From contig NZ_CP130060.1 of the NCBI RefSeq assembly GCF_030644385.1, forward strand, positions 992,001 to 1,056,000: DNA of 64,000 nt, given 5' to 3'. The position numbers and the translations under genes are program-made. The stretch comes from Stomatobaculum sp. F0698. Lineage in GTDB: Bacteria; Bacillota; Clostridia; Lachnospirales; Lachnospiraceae. Of the stretch, positions 37,201-43,070 are shown piece after piece (positions within the stretch are counted from its first letter, which is position 1; each line of letters starts with the position of its first letter). The notes under the pieces were generated by a model. The model did not search any database. It worked only from the letters and a program-made list of their open reading frames with translations, and was not told the DNA's origin.

Positions 37201-38267
37201 ATAAAGTCCTTTGCCTCAGCTGTGGTCAGCGGTGTCGTAAAGACAATCTGATAAAACTGATGGTTCGTCAGGATATCCGTAATGGTACGGTAACTCTTAC
37301 CGGAAGCGGTCGTCCCGGTTTTCGGCAAGGTATAAATTCCGCCGTTATCGACTTCGAAGTTGATGGAGCTAATGCCGCTGCCGACAGTATCCTTGACCGT
37401 CACTTCTTTTAACTTATAGCTGGTTCTCGAAGCATCGCCGTCATAGTCAATCAACTTAAAGTCAATGCCGAGCGTTGTGCTTCCGCTGCGATAATTGATT
37501 ACCGCAAAGGGGGAAAAACGTTCGGTCTCAGCTTGTAAAATCGGAAGTTCTTCGTCGAGTCCTTCCTCAAGGGTTTCAACCTGATTGAGCTCGTCGTCGA
37601 TGTGTAACACGGAGACACCTTCGCTCTCCTTCTCTTCGACATCTGTTTCCATATCGGAGACTTCGGCGGAGACAATGCTCACGTTTCGGAAAGAGACCGA
37701 AAGTGCGCCCTTGCTGCTGTCCGGCTGAATTTCCTCACCGGCTGCATTTAAGACACTCAAATCACAGAGGAATTGGGCAGTCGCCGTCTTTCCCTCTGTA
37801 TCCGCGTGCTCGGCTATCTTGGCGAGCACTTCTTTTTCTTCTTCTTCCGTGAGGTGACGCGCACGGAGGTTTGCTCCCTCCGGCAATACACCGGCAGGTG
37901 CCGTAACTTCAATCTCTACCCCATCCAATGCTGTATGCAAAATTTGCGCGGCATTGGACGGTGTCCCCCAGCGAACATTACCCGCAAGAATATCTCCTAC
38001 CGTCTCCGCTTCCGCAATGTTTTTGCTTGCATCGGAAGGCGTTGCATCGGAAGGACTCGCATTGTACCTCCCTTGCAATTCACGCTGAAGCCTACGCTGT
38101 GCATCCTTGGACAGCGCCAAGTCATTCACCAGTTCGGCGTCTTCCCGATATGCTTCGGCAGATGACGCCCCGTAAGCAGGCACCGTGGTTGCAACATTCA
38201 AAGTCAGCATGGTGGCGCTGAGCAGCCCTGCAAGCAGACGCTGCGGCCAGTTTCTTCGGTGTCTCAT
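22260..38267 (-). CDS. Giant LPXTG surface protein, 5,335 aa: lectin-like domain plus about 54 B-repeat-like units
   Basis: A single uninterrupted gene for a wall-anchored protein. Residues 1-33 are a signal peptide ending AYG. Residues 34-400 are unassigned, with an SPFAVI motif. Residues 405-575 look like a C-type lectin domain (WAESYNRAKSYYLEG, W.HGEPN, SKWNDL). Residues 789-5190 are tandem units of the InlB B-repeat/Flg_new type, each with GYxFxGWYDN and ending YAKW. A Gly/Asn/Ser-rich spacer leads to LPKTG at 5302-5306, a hydrophobic span and RRKREEQ, the sortase signal. An adhesive fibre is likely; the ligand is unknown. ATG 38267 follows AAAGGAGC. No sortase is in the window. It is monocistronic between terminators. 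Confidence 0.93.
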   Translation of the reverse strand: MRHRRNWPQRLLAGLLSATMLTLNVATTVPAYGASSAEAYREDAELVNDLALSKDAQRRLQRELQGRYNASPSDATPSDASKNIAEAETVGDILAGNVRWGTPSNAAQILHTALDGVEIEVTAPAGVLPEGANLRARHLTEEEEKEVLAKIAEHADTEGKTATAQFLCDLSVLNAAGEEIQPDSSKGALSVSFRNVSIVSAEVSDMETDVEEKESEGVSVLHIDDELNQVETLEEGLDEELPILQAETERFSPFAVINYRSGSTTLGIDFKLIDYDGDASRTSYKLKEVTVKDTVGSGISSINFEVDNGGIYTLPKTGTTASGKSYRTITDILTNHQFYQIVFTTPLTTAEAKDFIEQNLKFKLPSAGASQQLKINLGNGQNSLPPSADITITKRTIPNPVAGDSAEHYYMYVPSHAISWAESYNRAKSYYLEGMRGYLVTITSRDEDLALDAITTQAAWSGGARFRGINDASSVPHWYNNSLPAPGVFANQNVSGNSGAAEDRTFRWQSGPETNIEYTMQGFGALHGAYTNWNHGEPNSLRLWLQGYESCMQVHYGSKWNDLRNHYNGVRGFFVEFSRYNQNGQNSNDSAPVVTSQKVIAQRNGQTYYFSNLDDAVEWSGQNGNAPLTLLGDTTLTRNIPAGVSINPDGNSITVPAGANVVNNGTIDLTNPSSQLQVQGSNGNISNAGNGKITRKLTIQMKNRRVTAGDTLNWALTDALVAGSLIGNDRVRAIHVDFDNSSTAVENPTLPVTASDPTSFDNGTNGSRALGTYIITYLPGTVTRDPHRYTVKFAANAPAGRTASGSMPDRTVMGGVNVDLTNLFSVDGFDFAGWTASDGKTYGNGATPKDLTKTNNGVITLTANWTPKNYTIQYTTNVNPSSRTAAQAVNPNTATSYRVSDPNMTLAAMTWPGYTFGGWYENAALSGTPVTQLITSAIPAKNRHYYAKWTPKNYTLSYQLNDTPSTAAVNPNAGFTSYTVETANHTLAAPTRTGYNFLGWYRDAGLTTPAPAVIETEQGDSNPTRIYAKWSTPLQYSITYHMNDSAGQRASNPATNPGSFNVTSPNINFANPTRRGYTFLGWYTNPGLTTPISGINTSSPANMHNFVLYAKWSSANSYTVRYHLNDSTPAGHLANNPNTLTSYTVLDSDTALRPATRPGYTFLGWYDNPGFTGSPVSTIRTADAANKDFYAKWDTTPISYPIRYHLNDSTPSGHPASNPAANLSSYTVLTNGSGTINVLPALRNGYTFLGWYDNAALTGTPISSFSAMDAAPKNFYAKWSAPKSYTVQYSLNDAAPAGHPANNPNTVTSYTVLDSNVTLAPATRTGYDFEGWYDNAAFSGSPITGFSTSDAANKHYYAKWSAAKSYTVNWHLNDSTPAGHPATNPNTVASYTVLDSDVTIQPATRTGYSFLGWYDNPGFTGTPVTTLRTMDAANKNYYAKWDATPISYPINYVLNDGTPVGHAASNPVANLTSYTVLTNSGGNISLLPALRNGYTFLGWYDNASFTGAPISTFPASDAAAKTFYAKWSSANSYTVNYTLNDTTPAGHPATNPNTVTSYTVLDANVTLAPATRNGYDFEGWYDNAAFTGTPITGFSTSDATNKHYYAKWSAAKNYTVQWHLNDSAPAGHPASNPNTVTSYSVLDADFALQPATRTGYDFLGWYDNAALSGSPVTTLRTADAADKQYYAKWSAAKTYTVQWNLNDSAPAGHPASNPNTVASYTVLDADITVSPATRPGYTFLGWYDNPGLTGTPVTTLRTMDAENKSYYAKWDTTPITYPITYVLNDSTPAGHPATNPAANLTSYTVLTNGGGNINVVPALRNGYTFGGWYDNPSFSGSPINSFSAMDAAPKTFYAKWSSANSYTVTYTLNDGTPAGHPATNPNTVSTYTVLDSNVTLQPATRTGYDFAGWYDNPGFSGTPITGFDPADAENKHYYAKWSAAKSYTVQWNLNDGTPAGHPATNPNTVSNYTVADTDITVNPATRNGYTFLGWYDNAGLTGTPVTRIRTMDAENKQYYAKWSAANSYTVAYTLNDGTPAGHPAVNPNTVTSYTVLDPNVTLAPATRTGYDFEGWYENPAFTGSPVTGFPVSDAANKHFYAKWSAAKNYTVQWNLNDATPAGHPATNPNTVSNYTVEDADITINPATRTGYGFLGWYDNASLTGTPVTNLHTMDAENKQYYAKWSSTPISYPIVYTLNDGSPAGHPATNPTANLTSYTVLTNGSGNINLLPASRNGYTFEGWYDNATFSGSPITGFPAMDAEAKHYYAKWSAANTYTVAYTLNDGTPAGHPATNPNTVTSYSVLDPNVTLAPATRTGYDFEGWYDNPAFTGSPVTGFPASDAENKHYYAKWSAAKSYTVQWSLNDGTPAGHTATNPNTVASYTVLDADVAIQPATRTGYDFLGWYDNAALTGTPITTLRTMDAENKHYYAKWSAAKNYTVQWNLNDSAPAGHPASNPNTVTSYTVLDADVTIQPATRTGYTFLGWYDNAGFTGTPVTNLRTMDAENKQYFAKWDSTPISYPINYVLNDGTPAGHPASNPVANLTSYTVLTNGSGTVHLLPALRSGYSFLGWYDNSALSGSPIGSFSVMDAEAKTYYAKWSSANNYSVSYTLNDVTPAGHPATNPNTVTGYTVLDPNVTLAPATRTGYDFEGWYDNPAFTGTAVTGFPVSDAADKHYYAKWSAPKSYTVQWNLNDGTPAGHPATNPNTVASYTVLDADVTIRPATRTGYDFEGWYDNPGLTGTPITNLHTMDAENKQYYAKWSAAKSYSVQWHLNDATPAGHPASNPNTLASYTVQDADVTIQPATRTGYTFLGWYDNVGFAGAPVTTLHTMDAEDKAYYAKWDTTPNTYPINYVLNDGTPAGHPATNPSTNLTSYTVLTNGGGSIALQPASRNGYTFLGWYDNASFAGAPITDFPAMDAAAKTFYAKWSSADSYTVSYTLNDGTPAGHPATNPNTVTSYTVLDPNVTLAPATRTGYDFEGWYDNSGFTGTPITGFPTSDAENKHYYAKWSAAKSYTVQWNLNDNAPAGHPANNPNTVASYTVLDADVTIQPATRTGYTFLGWYDNAALTGTPVTNLHTMDAENKTYYAKWDSTPNSYPINYVLNDGTPAGHPATNPAANLTSYTVLTNGSGNINLLPALRNGYTFEGWYDNAAFSGAPITSFPAMDASPKTFYAKWSSANNYTVSYTLNDNTPAGHPATNPNTVTSYTVLDPNVTLAPATRTGYDFEGWYDNPGFTGTPITGFLTSDAVNKHYYAKWSAAKNYSVQYHLNDSTPAGHPASNPNTVTSYSVLDADVTLRPATRTGYDFEGWYDNAALTGTPVTTLHTMDAENKQYYAKWSAAKNYTVQWELNDSTPAGHPASNPNTVATYTVLDADVAIQPATRTGYNFLGWYADPAFTGSPVTNLRTMDAENKHYYARWSTPDSYSVTYHLNDATPSGHPATNPNTKLSYNVTEADFAIAPATRTGYTFEGWYDNPGFTGTPITSLHTMDAANKNYYAKWSAAQSYPINYVLNDNASHPGTNPAVNLTSYTVETLPSPIAVANPLRTGYTFQGWYDNAAFTGTPISSFPAMDAAPKTFYAKWSSANNYSVIYTLNDSTPAGHPATNPNTVTSYTVLDPNVTLAPATRTGYDFEGWYDNPGFTGTPITGFPTGDAADKHYYAKWSAPKNYTVQWNLNDSAPAGHPANNPNTVVNYTVLDADIAIQPATRTGYTFLGWYDNAALTGTPVTTLHTMDAENKAYYAKWDATPNSYPIHYVLNDGTPAGHPATNPTGNLTSYTVLTNGGGNINLLPASRNGYTFGGWYDNAAFTGTPISSFPAMDAASKTFYAKWSTPNSYTVTYSLNDGTPAGHPATNPNTVTSYTVLDPNVTLAPATRTGYDFEGWYDNAALSGTPITGFPTSDAVNKHFYAKWSAAQSYPINYVLNDSASHPATNPAVNLTSYTVETLPSPIAVANPLRTGYNFLGWYDNPGFTGTPISSFPAMDAAAKTFYAKWSAPLSYTVQYTLNDGTPAGHPATNPNTVTSYTVLDPNVTLAPATRTGYDFEGWYDNPGFSGAPITGFPTGDAADKHYYAKWSAAKSFTVQWNLNDSAPAGHAATNPNTVASYTVEDADITVHPATRTGYTFEGWYDNPGFTGTPVTTLHTMDAENKRYYAKWIAAPNSYPIHYVLNDGTPAGHPATNPAANLTSYTVLTNGSGNINLLPALRNGYTFEGWYDNAIFSGAPITAFPAMDAAPKTFYAKWSAPNNYAVAYTLNDVTPAGHPATNPNTVTSYTVLDSNVTLAPATRTGYDFEGWYDNAAFSGTPITGFPASDAANKHFYAKWSAPKNYTVNWNLNDGTPAGHPATNPNTVTSYTVTDADVVIQPATRTGYDFLGWYDNAALTGSPVTNLHTMDAENKHYYAKWSPAKSYTVQWNLNDSAPAGHPATNPNTVATYTVEDADVAINPATRTGFTFLGWYDNAALTGSPVTNLHTMDAENKQYYAKWDSTPISYPISYQLNDGTPAGHPANNPAANPTSYDVLTNGGGNINLLSPSRNGFTFDGWYDNPAFSGTAITSFPATDASPKQFYAKWTAPLSYTVSYDLNDGTPAGHPASNPNTVTSYTVLDPNVTLAPATRTGYDFEGWYDNPAFTGTPVTGFPTGDASNKRFYAKWSAPKTYTVNWNLNDGTPAGHPANNPNTVATYTVEDADIAINPATRVGYDFEGWYDNAALTGTPVTSLHTMDAENKQYYAKWSAPKTYVVNWDLNDGTPAGHPASNPNAVSSYTVLDPDLALAPATRAGYTFLGWYDNPGLSGTPVTMLQSMDATNRHFYARWSSPNSYQIYYHANDTAANPATNPNTVTSYTVLSSDFTLATPTRPGYTFEGWFDDAALTHPVTGLRVQDLEDKHFYMKWSQPSVYPISYVLNDRPASPASTVGPTSYTVEDADFALAVPTRNGATFLGWYDNAAFTGTPITTLHTHDAEPKTYYAKWSLTSYSMSYDLNPGGGIGTPSIPAGNVPNFTVEDEVNLDPPVRRGYTGTWLLNGQPVTRIPEGTTGNLNLTAGWTVNHYGIRFELGETGNSPIQGLSNLPTSYTIEDAAITLPTLSRPGYTFVRWEKNSAPGVADSGIPAESDGDVTFRAVWEPIRYRIIYDTAGGINNSLNPSSFTIEDEIALLGTVKEGVRFWTWQQVGGKFINTIPAGTTHDVILVARYQKDQETDNIGGAGGGSGRGVSGRRGTVGGSNGNGNGNNSAGLDGGAQLATQLGSISSTTDGADASGTAKPSSQTTEPNSQNNTATSDAINRATSRAGSKMRSAQSESGRSKARRLPKTGEAGAADGLRGAALGLLLAGFAVRRKREEQ
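22697..35903 (-). repeat. Array of about 54 coding tandem repeats (B-repeat-like)
   Basis: By reading the translation I count 54 units. Units 5-49 (23826-34916) are the regular core: 45 units in 11,091 bases, a mean of 82 residues. Three lengths recur, 81, 82 and 85 residues. The first four units and the last five are diverged and irregular. Core unit pattern: Y-T/P-V/I-x4-LND-x2-PAGHPA-x-NP, then SYTVL, ATRTGYxFxGWYDN, and xYAKW. Confidence 0.9.
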
Positions 38268-38299
38268 ATCACTTCAGCTCCTTTTGTTATACAAGGATA

Positions 38300-38350
38300 A
38301 TTATATTCATGTATTTTTATATTTTATCAACAGCTGCACGAGAAGTGCAA
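38300..38350 (-). promoter_or_regulatory. Candidate promoter region of the giant surface-protein gene
   Basis: Two overlapping possibilities lie in a very AT-rich stretch: TTGCAC (38345-38350) with TAAAAT 18 bases on, and TTGATA (38325-38330) with TATAAT (38300-38305) 19 bases on. Neither is ideal; the AT-rich block contrasts with the GC-rich gene. Confidence 0.4.
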
Positions 38351-38421
38351 GGACTTTTTAGACAGCTGTACAACTTTCTTTGTTAAAGGTGTTTCTCTTC
38401 TATAGAAAAAAACTAAAACAC

Positions 38422-38470
38422 AAAAAACGACGAATCCACGAGAACAAGTCCTCATGGATTCCGCCGTTTT
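38422..38470 (-). terminator. Terminator of the rpsO-pnp-thrS operon
   Basis: On the minus strand AAAACGGCGGAATCCA pairs with TGGATTCGTCGTTTT around a 14-base loop, followed by TTTTTTGTGTTTT. It isolates thrS from the giant gene. The 100 bases between it and the thrS stop hold nothing recognisable. Confidence 0.82.
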
Positions 38471-38571
38471 ACTGTTCCTGTACTACAAATCTATGGTGTA
38501 ACGCATTTCATTTCTCGCACATTTCGTCGCCGCTGTTTCGCATTGACGACTGCGTTTGGCCTGTATACGCT

Positions 38572-40479
38572 TTAAGCCTGCTCGCTCGAATACTCCTCCG
38601 GGACTTCATTGAAAAGCTCCAACGGTCTCTCCTCGTTCAGTGTGTCGCACATGTCGAGGAATACAGAGAGCGGGACATTCTGAATCTGCTTGTTCGAGCC
38701 GCGGACATTGATCGAAACCGTCTGTTCCGCCGCCTCGCGATCGCCCAACACCAGAATATACGGCGTCTTGAACTGCTTGTAGCTCTTAATCTTCTCCTTC
38801 ATATTCCGGTCGGAGTAATCCGCCTCGGCGCGTATGCCGTTCTTCTGCAGAAGGTCAAAGACACGCTTTGCATACTCGTTGTGCTCCTCACGAATCGGCA
38901 CGATGCCGACCTGCGAGGGCGAGAGCCAGAACGGGAAAATACCCTTGAAGTTCTCGATGATGATGCCGATAAAGCGCTCCAGAGAACCGTAAATCGCGCG
39001 GTGGATGACGACCGGCATTGCCGTACCGCCTTCTGCCGTCTGATAGCTGAGGCCGAAGTTATGCGGGAGCTGGAAGTCCAGCTGAATGGTTCCGCACTGC
39101 CACTCTCTTCCGAGCGCGTCCTTAATCTGGAGATCGATTTTCGGTCCGTAGAAAGCACCGTCTCCCTCGTTGATTTCAAAACCGCCCTCGCCGTACTTGT
39201 CGGTGAGGATCTTCTTGAGCGCCGCCTCCGCGCGGTTCCAGACTTCAATATCACCCATGAAGTCATCCGGACGCGTAGAGAGCTCCGCGCGATAGCTCAC
39301 ACCGAAGGTGGAATAAACTTCGTCTGCGATGCTGATGATATCCGCAATCTCTGCCTCAATCTGATTTTCCGCGACAAAGGTGTGGTCATCGTCCTGACGG
39401 AACTCCTGAACACGGAACAGACCGTTCATCTGACCGGACTTCTCCTTGCGGTGAAGCACGTCGTACTCCGAATAGCGAATCGGGAGCTCTTTATAAGAGC
39501 GATTCTTCCGCTTAAAGGTGAGCATCGCATTCGGGCAATTCATCGGCTTCGCGGCCATCGTGTCAAGGTTCTCGCGGTTATAGAGCACGGAACCCGCCTG
39601 AATCTTGACGGCCTTCTTCTCGCCGCTCTCCTCCGAGGCATTCTCGAGCACGCCCGGAATCTCGGCATCGGCCGCAAGCCAACCGGAAATCCCCGGAACC
39701 ATGAACATGTTGTTGATATAGTGTGCCCAGTGACCGGAAATCAGCCAGAGCTTTTTATTGTTGATGAGGGGCGCGGAAATCTCGGTATAACCGTGGCGCG
39801 CCTGCACCTCACGGCTGTACTTTAAGAGTGCCTGGTAGAGCTTCCAGCCTCTCGGCAACCAGTACGGCATGCCGGGTGCTGTTTCATCGAACATGAAAAG
39901 TTCCTGTTCTCTGCCGAGTTTCTTGTGATCTCTCTCCTGTGCCTCGCGAATTAAGTTGAGATGTGCCTTCAACTCTTCTTTGCTCGGAAATGCATATACA
40001 TAAATGCGCTGCAGACTGTCTCTCTTTTCATCTCCGCGCCAGTAAGCACCGGAAACCGACTTGATCTGGAACGCCGCGCCGAGCAAGTCCTGAGAGTTTT
40101 CCACATGCGGGCCGCGGCAGAGGTCCTGATAATCATCTCCCGTCGAATAGACAGTGAGTCTCGCATCCGCCGGAAGCGCGTCGATGAGTTCGGTCTTAAA
40201 TTTCTGGTCGCGGAAGAGCTCACGCGCCTCGTCACGGGAATACTCTTTCACGCTCCAGTTCTCTTTGCGCTTCAGAATCTCGCGCATTTTGTTCTCAATC
40301 ATCGGGAAATCATCCTGGGTCAGATTTCTCGGCAAAACAAAGTCGTAGTAAAATCCATCCGCAATCTGCGGACCGATCGCATACTGCACATTCTCTCTTC
40401 CGAAAATTTCAATGACTGCCTTTGCGAGCACATGTGCCAGAGAATGGCGATATACCTGAAGATATGCTTCTCTATCCAT
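38572..40479 (-). CDS. thrS: Threonine--tRNA ligase without TGS domain
   Basis: A 635-residue class II synthetase that charges tRNA-Thr. It begins directly with the editing domain: H12 and H16 in RHSLAHVLAKAV form half the zinc/editing site. The catalytic core shows MNCPNAM (zinc Cys), YRELPIRYSE-like KELPIRYSEYD, FRVQEFRQDDDH (motif 2) and IHRAIYGSLERFIG (motif 3); the anticodon-binding domain follows 535. The usual N-terminal TGS domain of about 60 residues is missing, and the upstream sequence is pnp, so it has not been lost to a wrong start. There is no room for a T-box; it is read from the rpsO-pnp transcript. Confidence 0.95.
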   Translation of the reverse strand: MDREAYLQVYRHSLAHVLAKAVIEIFGRENVQYAIGPQIADGFYYDFVLPRNLTQDDFPMIENKMREILKRKENWSVKEYSRDEARELFRDQKFKTELIDALPADARLTVYSTGDDYQDLCRGPHVENSQDLLGAAFQIKSVSGAYWRGDEKRDSLQRIYVYAFPSKEELKAHLNLIREAQERDHKKLGREQELFMFDETAPGMPYWLPRGWKLYQALLKYSREVQARHGYTEISAPLINNKKLWLISGHWAHYINNMFMVPGISGWLAADAEIPGVLENASEESGEKKAVKIQAGSVLYNRENLDTMAAKPMNCPNAMLTFKRKNRSYKELPIRYSEYDVLHRKEKSGQMNGLFRVQEFRQDDDHTFVAENQIEAEIADIISIADEVYSTFGVSYRAELSTRPDDFMGDIEVWNRAEAALKKILTDKYGEGGFEINEGDGAFYGPKIDLQIKDALGREWQCGTIQLDFQLPHNFGLSYQTAEGGTAMPVVIHRAIYGSLERFIGIIIENFKGIFPFWLSPSQVGIVPIREEHNEYAKRVFDLLQKNGIRAEADYSDRNMKEKIKSYKQFKTPYILVLGDREAAEQTVSINVRGSNKQIQNVPLSVFLDMCDTLNEERPLELFNEVPEEYSSEQA

Positions 40480-40493
40480 AATTCCTGTCCTTT

Positions 40494-42614
40494 TTAGTTC
40501 TGCTTTTCCTCAGCCTTCAGATCGGAGGGACGGAGGGTCAAATCAATTCTGTCCTTCACGGGATCGACCTTAATGACCTTGACCGTCACCTCGTCGCCGA
40601 TGTTGACAACATCTTCTACCTTGTTGACACGGCGGTCCGCCAGTTTCGAGATATGGACCATACCGTCCTTGTTCGGGGTCAGGTTCACGAAGGCGCCGAA
40701 CTCCAGAATACGAACCACCTTACCGGTGAAAATCTGTCCCTCTTCAATCTCGGTTACGATATTCTTAATGGTCTGCACCGCCTTGTCGATCTGCGCTCTG
40801 TCGAGACCCGCGACATTTACGCTGCCGTCTTCCTCGATGTCGATTGTGACGCCGAACTCGTCAATGATCTTGTTGATGGTCTTGCCCTGCTTGCCGACCA
40901 CATCGCCGATTTTCTTCGGGTCGATCTTGATCTGCACAATCTTCGGCGCGTACTGACTCACATCCGGGCGTGCCTCCGAGATGACCGGATTCATAATCTG
41001 GTTCAGAATATACATTCTCGCCTCTCGGGTCTTTGCAATCGCCTCTTCAATAATCGGGCGGGTCAGACCGTGAATCTTAATGTCCATCTGAATTGCCGTG
41101 ATGCCCTTCTCGGTACCGGCAACCTTAAAGTCCATGTCGCCGAAGAAGTCCTCAAGACCCTGAATGTCCGTGAGCACCAGATAATCGTCATCCGTATCTC
41201 CGGTCACCAGACCGCAGGAAATACCTGCCACCGGGCGCGCAATCGGAACGCCGGCCGCCATCAGCGCAAGGCTGGAAGCGCAGACCGAAGCCTGGGAAGT
41301 AGAACCGTTCGACTCCATGGTCTCGGAGACGCAGCGAATCGCGTAGGGGAACTCTTCCTCGCTCGGTATCATCGGAAGTAAAGCTTTCTCAGCGAGAGCA
41401 CCGTGACCGATTTCTCTTCTGCCAGGTCCTCTGGAAACTCTCGTCTCACCGACCGAGTAAGAAGGGAAGTTGTACTGGTGCATGTAACGCTTATTCTTGA
41501 CCTCAACATCCAGACCGTCAATCTTCTGGACCTCGGAGAGCGGTGCCAGCGTGCAGACATCCAGAATCTGGGTCTGACCTCTCGTGAACATTGCCGAACC
41601 GTGGACGCGCGGCAACAAGTCAATCTCGGCCGCAAGCGGACGAATCTCGGTGATCTGACGGCCGTCCGGGCGCTTGTGATCCTTCAGGATCATCTTTCGG
41701 ACGGTCTTCTTCTCATACTGATACATCGCATCCGCAATGAGCTTAATCCACTCCTCGTTCTCGGCAAATGCCTCCTTGCAACGCTCGGTCAGCTTGTCGA
41801 CCGCCGCATCGCGGCTCTGCTTGTCGTCGTTGAAAACAGCGATTTCCATCTCCTCCTGCGGAATGACCTCACGGATGGCCGCAAAAAGTTCCTCCGGAAT
41901 CGCAGCGGACGCATAGCTGTGCTTCTCTTTGCCGATTTCCGCGCGAATCTTGGCAAAGAACTCAATGAGCTGCTTATTTACCTTATCCGCCTCGAAAATC
42001 GCATCGATCATAACCTGCTCCGGAACTTCCTTTGCGCCTGCCTCGATCATGATGACCTTTTCGGAGGTGCTTGCAACCGTGAGTTGCAGTTCCGAGTTCT
42101 TCTTCTCCGCATTGGTCGGGTTGAATACGAACTTGCCGTCAACCAAGCCGACCTGCGTCATGGCACAGGGACCGTCGAAGGGAATATCGGAGATAGTCAC
42201 CGCCAGTGCGGTGCCGAGCATAGCCGTGAGCTCGGGGGAGCAATCCGGGTCAACGCTCATAACGAGGTTCTCGAGCGTTACGTCGTTCCGATAGTCTTTC
42301 GGGAACAGCGGGCGCATCGGGCGGTCAATCACGCGGTCTGTCAGAATTGCATTCTCGGAGGGCTTGCCCTCGCGCTTCATAAAGCCGCCGGGAATCTTGC
42401 CGACAGCATACTGGCGCTCATTGTACTCGACGGAGAGCGGGAAGAAATCAATCCCCTCTCTCGGCTGCTTCGAAGCGGTTGCCGTGGAGAGCACAACGGT
42501 ATCGCCGTAGTGCATCAGCACAGCGCCGTTCGCCTGCGCGCACACTCTTCCGATTTCTGCCGTCAAAGTTCTTCCGGCAAGCTCCATGCTGTAGCTCTTA
42601 AACTCTTTACTCAT
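40494..42614 (-). CDS. pnp: Polyribonucleotide nucleotidyltransferase (PNPase)
   Basis: A 706-residue phosphorolytic 3'-to-5' exoribonuclease of the degradosome. Two RNase PH-like domains (about 10-145 and 315-460) flank a helical domain. A KH domain has KIGDVVGKQGKTINKI near 560, and an S1 domain follows (FTGKVVRILEFGAFVNLTPNKDGMVHIS). Length and order are normal. It follows rpsO, the conserved rpsO-pnp pair; a perfect hairpin lies between. thrS follows after 14 bases. ATG 42614 has GAGGAGA upstream. Confidence 0.97.
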   Translation of the reverse strand: MSKEFKSYSMELAGRTLTAEIGRVCAQANGAVLMHYGDTVVLSTATASKQPREGIDFFPLSVEYNERQYAVGKIPGGFMKREGKPSENAILTDRVIDRPMRPLFPKDYRNDVTLENLVMSVDPDCSPELTAMLGTALAVTISDIPFDGPCAMTQVGLVDGKFVFNPTNAEKKNSELQLTVASTSEKVIMIEAGAKEVPEQVMIDAIFEADKVNKQLIEFFAKIRAEIGKEKHSYASAAIPEELFAAIREVIPQEEMEIAVFNDDKQSRDAAVDKLTERCKEAFAENEEWIKLIADAMYQYEKKTVRKMILKDHKRPDGRQITEIRPLAAEIDLLPRVHGSAMFTRGQTQILDVCTLAPLSEVQKIDGLDVEVKNKRYMHQYNFPSYSVGETRVSRGPGRREIGHGALAEKALLPMIPSEEEFPYAIRCVSETMESNGSTSQASVCASSLALMAAGVPIARPVAGISCGLVTGDTDDDYLVLTDIQGLEDFFGDMDFKVAGTEKGITAIQMDIKIHGLTRPIIEEAIAKTREARMYILNQIMNPVISEARPDVSQYAPKIVQIKIDPKKIGDVVGKQGKTINKIIDEFGVTIDIEEDGSVNVAGLDRAQIDKAVQTIKNIVTEIEEGQIFTGKVVRILEFGAFVNLTPNKDGMVHISKLADRRVNKVEDVVNIGDEVTVKVIKVDPVKDRIDLTLRPSDLKAEEKQN

Positions 42615-42666
42615 GTCTTCTCCTCTTTTTCTCCCGATTCCCGACTACTTTCTCCATACACAATAA

Positions 42667-42691
42667 CAGGGTGGAATCAAATTCCACCCTG
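42667..42691 (-). terminator. Intercistronic hairpin between rpsO and pnp
   Basis: CAGGGTGGAAT pairs perfectly with ATTCCACCCTG around a 3-base loop. The T-tract after it is poor (TTATTGTGT), so it is more likely a partial terminator or processing site, as known for rpsO-pnp mRNAs elsewhere. Confidence 0.65.
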
Positions 42692-42712
42692 AGTAAGAAA
42701 GTTCTATGTTTA

Positions 42713-42979
42713 TTACTTTCTGAGTCCGAGCTTCTCAATCAGAGCGCGGTAGCCGTCAAGATCCGTCTTCTTCAGATAGCCGAGCAGGCTTCTTCTCTGA
42801 CCGACCATCATGAGAAGACCTCTTCTCGAATGGTGATCCTTCGGATTTGCACTCAGGTGCTCGTTGAGCTCCGCGATGCGCTCGGTCAGAATTGCAATCT
42901 GAACCTCCGGCGAACCGGTGTCGCCTTCTTTTCTGCCGTATGCCTTGATGAGCTCTGCCTTCTTCTCTTTCGAAATCAT
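42713..42979 (-). CDS. rpsO: 30S ribosomal protein S15
   Basis: An 88-residue S15 that binds the 16S central domain early in 30S assembly. The family pattern is full length: [64 protein letters not shown]. It opens the rpsO-pnp-thrS operon, with its own promoter and an 85-base leader. GAAGGAGA precedes the ATG. Confidence 0.98.
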   Translation of the reverse strand: MISKEKKAELIKAYGRKEGDTGSPEVQIAILTERIAELNEHLSANPKDHHSRRGLLMMVGQRRSLLGYLKKTDLDGYRALIEKLGLRK

Positions 42980-43070
42980 AGTTGTTCTCCTTCTTTCTTA
43001 GTCTGACCCAAAACTGCGGCTGCGGCGGAGTATCCCGGAGTCATAGCTTTGGGCGCTGAATTACGCGGTA

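Noticed and set aside
38380..39825. Long plus-strand frames opposite thrS and pnp
   Set aside because: Both minus-strand genes are complete and conserved; the opposing frames have no initiation signals.
40479..40494. T-box riboswitch before thrS
   Set aside because: Only 14 bases separate pnp and thrS, so no T-box can fit.
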